Assembly: GCA_964480455.1 (NCBI GenBank)
Contig: CAYZQI010000002.1
Location: forward strand, 19,201 to 83,200
Source: JAABSX01 sp964480455
GTDB lineage: Bacteria > Bacteroidota > Bacteroidia > Cytophagales > Microscillaceae
Reading direction: 5' to 3'
Length of the DNA: 64,000 nucleotides
Made by a program: the position numbers and the translations under genes. Of the stretch, positions 61,439-64,000 are shown piece after piece (within the stretch, counting starts at the first letter, position 1; each line of letters starts with the position of its first letter). The notes below the pieces were generated by a model. The model was not told where the DNA came from and did not search any database. It saw only the letters and a list, made by a program, of their open reading frames with translations.

Positions 61439-62098
61439 TTATTTCTTAAAATTTGTATCACAGACTTCAGTCTGTACCTTGTGGCAAGAGGTTAAAAAAT
61501 AAGTGGAAGATATGAATTTTGTTTCGTTGCTGCGGATATGCTTGGACTGAAAACTGAGGTTTTGCTCGAGGCATTTTTTGTCTAGCCACTGGGTGATGTC
61601 TTCGGCTGGGTGAAAAGTTTTGACTTTTTTTTTGAGGTTACGAACAATGTTCTCGGGATTGCCCGCAATGATGAAGCCCAACATTCCTGCAAAATTATCA
61701 TTGGCAGCATATTTCAAATCAATGAACCTTTGCAAGCCTTCTTCTAAGTATTTTTTGCTGGCAAATTTGAGGGTTTTGCACTCGAGGACGAATTCAAAAC
61801 CTGAAGTAGAGAAACTAATATCGGTTCTTACTTTCTCTGTATCAGAAATGTTCTTTCTTCTTTCGGTGTCCAGAAATAAAAATTTAGCATTTAGAAGTTC
61901 TTTTATTTCCTCATTTTTAGTTTCCAAAGTTCTTACCAGAATATCCCTAATTTGTTCTTCTAGCGAGGTATCTATGATGATTTTTGAAAAAGCATCAATG
62001 ATACTTTTAAGAATGAGGTTATTTATAAAATCTTCATCATTATCATAGCCCAAGGCACGGAAATAGAACAAAAGAAATTCATTTTTCAACAGGTTCAT
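61439..62098 (-). CDS. Cassette gene B, copy 2: PD-(D/E)XK nuclease-like protein
   Basis: 219 residues. Divergent N-terminal half (about 1-102, helical, with ILKSIIDAFSKI and LEEQIRDILVRTLET) followed by a half almost identical to that of copy 1. The PD-(D/E)XK core is visible: Asp93 in RTDISF, then Glu106-x-Lys108 in FVLECKTLK, then Gln123 in EGLQRFIDLKY. Its ATG overlaps the TGA of gene A copy 2 by four bases (ATGA), so the two proteins are made together. The last 25 residues differ from copy 1 because of a one-base difference after RSNET, and they read into a CAGACT/AGTCTG hairpin. Nuclease activity is inferred. Confidence 0.75.
   Translation of the reverse strand: MNLLKNEFLLFYFRALGYDNDEDFINNLILKSIIDAFSKIIIDTSLEEQIRDILVRTLETKNEEIKELLNAKFLFLDTERRKNISDTEKVRTDISFSTSGFEFVLECKTLKFASKKYLEEGLQRFIDLKYAANDNFAGMLGFIIAGNPENIVRNLKKKVKTFHPAEDITQWLDKKCLEQNLSFQSKHIRSNETKFISSTYFLTSCHKVQTEVCDTNFKK
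61510..61792 (-). repeat. Direct repeat within gene B, copy 2
   Basis: About 283 bases that are near identical to 62870-63152 (constant offset of 1360 bases, scattered third-position changes). Encodes the shared C-terminal half of gene B. Identity stops sharply at the 61792/63152 boundary. Confidence 0.85.
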
Positions 62099-62697
62099 AC
62101 GGATTGTTCTGTTTTAGTTTTTTGGTAAATAGTACCCATTCGTAGTAGTAAGCCAAATAAATTTCTACTATCATCACTTGCATTTTCAGGCTGCCATTTT
62201 TCTTTTGCTGAAATTTCTATAAAATGAATACCCATATTTTTTATATCAGGAATAAGCATTTTTTCAGCATACTTATCTTCTATTACTTCTTCATTTTTTT
62301 CGAGATACTCGAGTTCATAACCTTGTTTTTCTTCATTATAGACAATTCTTGAACGATTATCTTCACAAAGTTTGTCCAAATAAAACTCTTCTTCTTTCAA
62401 TTCTGCTTCTTGTTCTTCAATGTCTGGAAAATAGACTTTGAAAATTGTAAACTTTTCTTGGATTTGGTAAGAAAAACTTAATCCCACATTTTTCTTCATT
62501 ACCAAAGAAAAACCCTTACGAAACGTATCTGCATAAGCCTGCAAAGTTTCTTTGTCTAGTCTATTCTCTTCCTCTTCCTTTCTAAAAGGCCTAGCTATCA
62601 GCTCAATGATATGATAGAGCGAAGTCAAATAAGCATCAGGAATGAAACTCAGGGCTTTGGTGATTTCTTCTCTGTAATTGATGGGTTGATTTTCCAT
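62095..62697 (-). CDS. Cassette gene A, copy 2: acidic protein of unknown function
   Basis: 200 residues from ATG 62697; the frame runs on to 62823, but the MENQPINYREE start is shared with copy 1. Residues 1-40 are identical to copy 1 (ending YHIIELIARPFRK). The middle is strongly acidic and divergent; the end keeps a pattern W..E.A..DSR.LFG also found in copy 1. No signal, membrane span or known domain. Probably a partner of the nuclease-like gene B with which it overlaps by four bases: an inhibitor, adaptor or specificity subunit are all possible. Confidence 0.7.
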   Translation of the reverse strand: MENQPINYREEITKALSFIPDAYLTSLYHIIELIARPFRKEEEENRLDKETLQAYADTFRKGFSLVMKKNVGLSFSYQIQEKFTIFKVYFPDIEEQEAELKEEEFYLDKLCEDNRSRIVYNEEKQGYELEYLEKNEEVIEDKYAEKMLIPDIKNMGIHFIEISAKEKWQPENASDDSRNLFGLLLRMGTIYQKTKTEQSV

Positions 62698-62698
62698 A
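62579..62698 (-). repeat. Direct repeat at start of gene A, copy 2
   Basis: About 120 bases nearly identical to 63878-63998, encoding the constant first 40 residues of gene A. The spacing to the gene B repeat differs between cassettes (786 versus 725 bases of variable DNA). Confidence 0.85.
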
Positions 62699-62771
62699 CA
62701 TTTTGTTGTTTTGTGGTCTAAGATAGGGGTTTTTGACAGGATTGACAAGATTTTCAGGATTTTTTTCTGTA

Positions 62772-62825
62772 GCCACGAAGCTCCAGCTTTGTGGCGTGTG
62801 TGTGTGCGAAGCTGGAGCTTCACAC
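62772..62825. repeat. Two tandem REP-like hairpins between cassettes
   Basis: First hairpin 62772-62795 (GCCACGAAGCT / AGCTTTGTGGC), second 62802-62825 (GTGCGAAGCT / AGCTTCACAC), separated by a TG run. The arms of the two are also complementary to one another. The stop of gene B copy 1 lies inside the second. Confidence 0.75.
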
Positions 62826-63455
62826 TACAGGCACGAGATTTTCTCTCAAATCAAAGAAAAGATGAAAAATATGAATTTCTGTTTCGTTGCTGCGGATATG
62901 CTTGGATTGAAAGCTAAGGTTTTGCTCGAGGCATTTTTTGTCTAGCCATTGGGTGATGTCTTCGGCTGGGTGAAAAGTTTTAACTTTTTTTTTGAGGTTA
63001 CGGACAATGTTCTCAGGTTTGCCTGCGATGATGAAGCCCAACATTCCTGCAAAGTTATCATTGGCAGCGTATTTCAAATCAATGAACCTCTGTAAGCCCT
63101 CTTCTAAGTATTTTTTGCTGGCAAATTTGAGGGTTTTGCACTCGAGGACAAATCTAAGCCCCGTAGTCCGAAAAGCTATGTCCGACCTACTTCTTTCATT
63201 GTCAGAAACATTTTCCCAATCTTCAAAAGATAAGAAAAAGAACTTAACTGCTAGAAAATCTTTTGTGTATGGATTCAGAGTTTCCAGATCACGCACAATG
63301 GCATCTCTGATTTTTTCTTCCAAATTGCTTTCTACTTTTATTCTTGTAAAAGCATCTACAATTGATTTTAAAAACCTTTGTTCTACGATTTCATATTCAC
63401 TTTGATGCCCCAAGGCAGATAAGATTCTTTGCCTTATTCTTTCAACTAAGTCCAT
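62820..63455 (-). CDS. Cassette gene B, copy 1: PD-(D/E)XK nuclease-like protein
   Basis: 211 residues from ATG 63455 (the frame extends to 63500, but MDLVERIRQRIL is the better start). It overlaps the end of gene A copy 1 by 14 bases. Same design as copy 2: N-terminal half related but divergent (FLKSIVDAFTRI, LEEKIRDAIVRDLET), C-terminal half almost identical. Core residues Asp92 in RSDIAF, Glu105-x-Lys107 in FVLECKTLK, Gln122. Over the 91 shared residues I count one difference (GKPEN for GNPEN). The C-terminus ends in VPVV encoded inside a REP-like hairpin. Confidence 0.75.
   Translation of the reverse strand: MDLVERIRQRILSALGHQSEYEIVEQRFLKSIVDAFTRIKVESNLEEKIRDAIVRDLETLNPYTKDFLAVKFFFLSFEDWENVSDNERSRSDIAFRTTGLRFVLECKTLKFASKKYLEEGLQRFIDLKYAANDNFAGMLGFIIAGKPENIVRNLKKKVKTFHPAEDITQWLDKKCLEQNLSFQSKHIRSNETEIHIFHLFFDLRENLVPVV
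62870..63152 (-). repeat. Direct repeat within gene B, copy 1
   Basis: Partner of 61510-61792. The boundary falls near the codon for residue 102, just before FVLECK, at the edge of the catalytic motif. Confidence 0.85.
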
Positions 63456-63996
63456 AGCTTTCTGTTTTGTATTGTGGTATGTGCTGCATAAATATGCCAA
63501 ATAAATCTCTTGAATCTGCTTGCGCCTGCTCCTGAGTCCACTGGTCTGTTTTCATAGATTTGTAAAAAATGATGGTCTTCTCAGCAAAAAGAATTTGTGT
63601 CTTAGTCTGAATGTTTTCTATAAATTGGTCATATTCTTGTTCATTTTCTCTTACTAGAACTGGCAAATCTAAGTCTTCTTCCATCTCTACTAAATCAGTG
63701 TTTTTGTCTTCTGTTTCTTTCCACTGAATGAGTACTATCTGTTCATCTACAAATTGATAGGTAGCTGATAAGTGTAAACCCTCTTGCATAATTAGTTCAA
63801 AACTTTCTCTAAAATAATTAGCATAATCCTGCAAAAGCTTAGGCGTAACTTGCGGCACATCTTCTTCCTCCTCTTGCTTTCTAAAAGGCCTAGCTATCAG
63901 CTCAATGATATGATACAACGAAGTCAAATAAGCATCAGGAATGAAGCTCAGGGCTTTGGTGATTTCTTCTCTGTAATTGATGGGTTGATTTTCCAT
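63442..63996 (-). CDS. Cassette gene A, copy 1: acidic protein of unknown function
   Basis: 184 residues, ATG at 63996, four bases from the window edge. Residues 1-40 are identical to gene A copy 2; the remainder is acidic and divergent (EEEEDVPQVTPKLLQDYANY and onward), with the common tail W..E.A.ADSRDLFG. No recognised domain. It heads the second cassette; more cassettes may lie beyond the window. Co-expressed with gene B by overlap. Confidence 0.7.
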   Translation of the reverse strand: MENQPINYREEITKALSFIPDAYLTSLYHIIELIARPFRKQEEEEDVPQVTPKLLQDYANYFRESFELIMQEGLHLSATYQFVDEQIVLIQWKETEDKNTDLVEMEEDLDLPVLVRENEQEYDQFIENIQTKTQILFAEKTIIFYKSMKTDQWTQEQAQADSRDLFGIFMQHIPQYKTESYGLS

Positions 63997-63998
63997 AC
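63878..63998 (-). repeat. Direct repeat at start of gene A, copy 1
   Basis: Partner of 62579-62698; the repeat may continue past the window end. Encodes the constant N-terminus. Confidence 0.8.
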
Positions 63999-64000
63999 GT

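Noticed and set aside
61620..62048. Plus-strand open frame repeated at 62992-63405 (antisense to gene B)
   Set aside because: Both copies are the complement of the conserved gene B region; gene B has the catalytic motif pattern and overlaps gene A in an operon-like way.

Overview
The window is AT-rich and densely coded, and it reads as a chromosomal segment of a Bacteroidota bacterium, most likely of the Cytophagia/Cytophagales. The signs are a CarboxypepD_reg-type TonB-dependent receptor, a TPR-containing sensor kinase with a signal peptide, a Bacteroidota-style FabI, a YtxJ protein (bacillithiol redox), few recognisable Shine-Dalgarno sites, several TAnnTTTG promoter-like boxes, and an ATP synthase operon lacking atpD and atpC. 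Genus and species cannot be fixed from the sequence alone.

Layout. 1-4.5 kb: end of an ABC permease gene, a CAP-domain protein, a large leucine-rich-repeat protein, a lone ABC ATPase and a small conserved protein. 4.8-7.9 kb: a zinc-finger-like small protein, the lipA-lipB lipoate operon and a zinc-ribbon coiled-coil protein. 8.4-13.6 kb: AceK (isocitrate dehydrogenase kinase/phosphatase), an acyl-lipid/acyl-CoA desaturase and a TPR sensor histidine kinase. 14-21.4 kb: a minus-strand energy cluster, 4-TM protein-atpB-atpE-atpF-atpH-atpA-atpG, followed closely by the complex I gene nuoM. 21.6-29.9 kb: housekeeping genes (S41 protease, tRNA-His, pdxJ, yqeY-like, cvpA-like, fabI, SnoaL-like plus Uma2, glgB). 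30.5-34.1 kb: YtxJ, DinB-like, Nudix, a lone ExbD and an FKBP, separated by repeat-rich gaps. 34.4-39.6 kb: a tripartite exporter of ABC half-transporter, HlyD-type adaptor and TolC-type channel, in which the ATPase motifs are strongly degenerate. 39.9-51.7 kb: two membrane proteins of unknown role, ybaK, a TPR lipoprotein, a glycosyltransferase, a lone sdhC, an ABC-F ATPase and an OmpA-like lipoprotein. 51.9-61.1 kb: TonB receptor, GlmM/phosphomannomutase, cysteine desulfurase, a CBS-ACT/hydrolase operon with an unannotated 50-residue membrane peptide, ComF and a phosphoribosyltransferase.

61.4-64 kb: the most unusual locus. Two tandem copies of a two-gene cassette lie on the minus strand. 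Gene A has a first 40 residues identical between the copies and a divergent remainder. Gene B has a divergent first half and a nearly identical second half that carries a PD-(D/E)XK nuclease signature (D...ECK...Q). The diverged segment straddles the A/B junction and is bounded by near-identical DNA on both sides, as expected if a matched A-C-terminus/B-N-terminus block is exchanged by recombination. I do not recognise a described system with this layout.

The intergenic regions hold several families of short palindromic repeats: a 110-bp element with terminal inverted repeats and compensatory changes in its central hairpin (four full copies, one half), an 86-88 bp element (three copies), GTAG...CTAC palindromes, a ~94-bp inverted pair flanking the Nudix/ExbD genes, and shorter dispersed repeats. 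These look like non-autonomous, MITE- or REP-like elements; no transposase gene is in the window.
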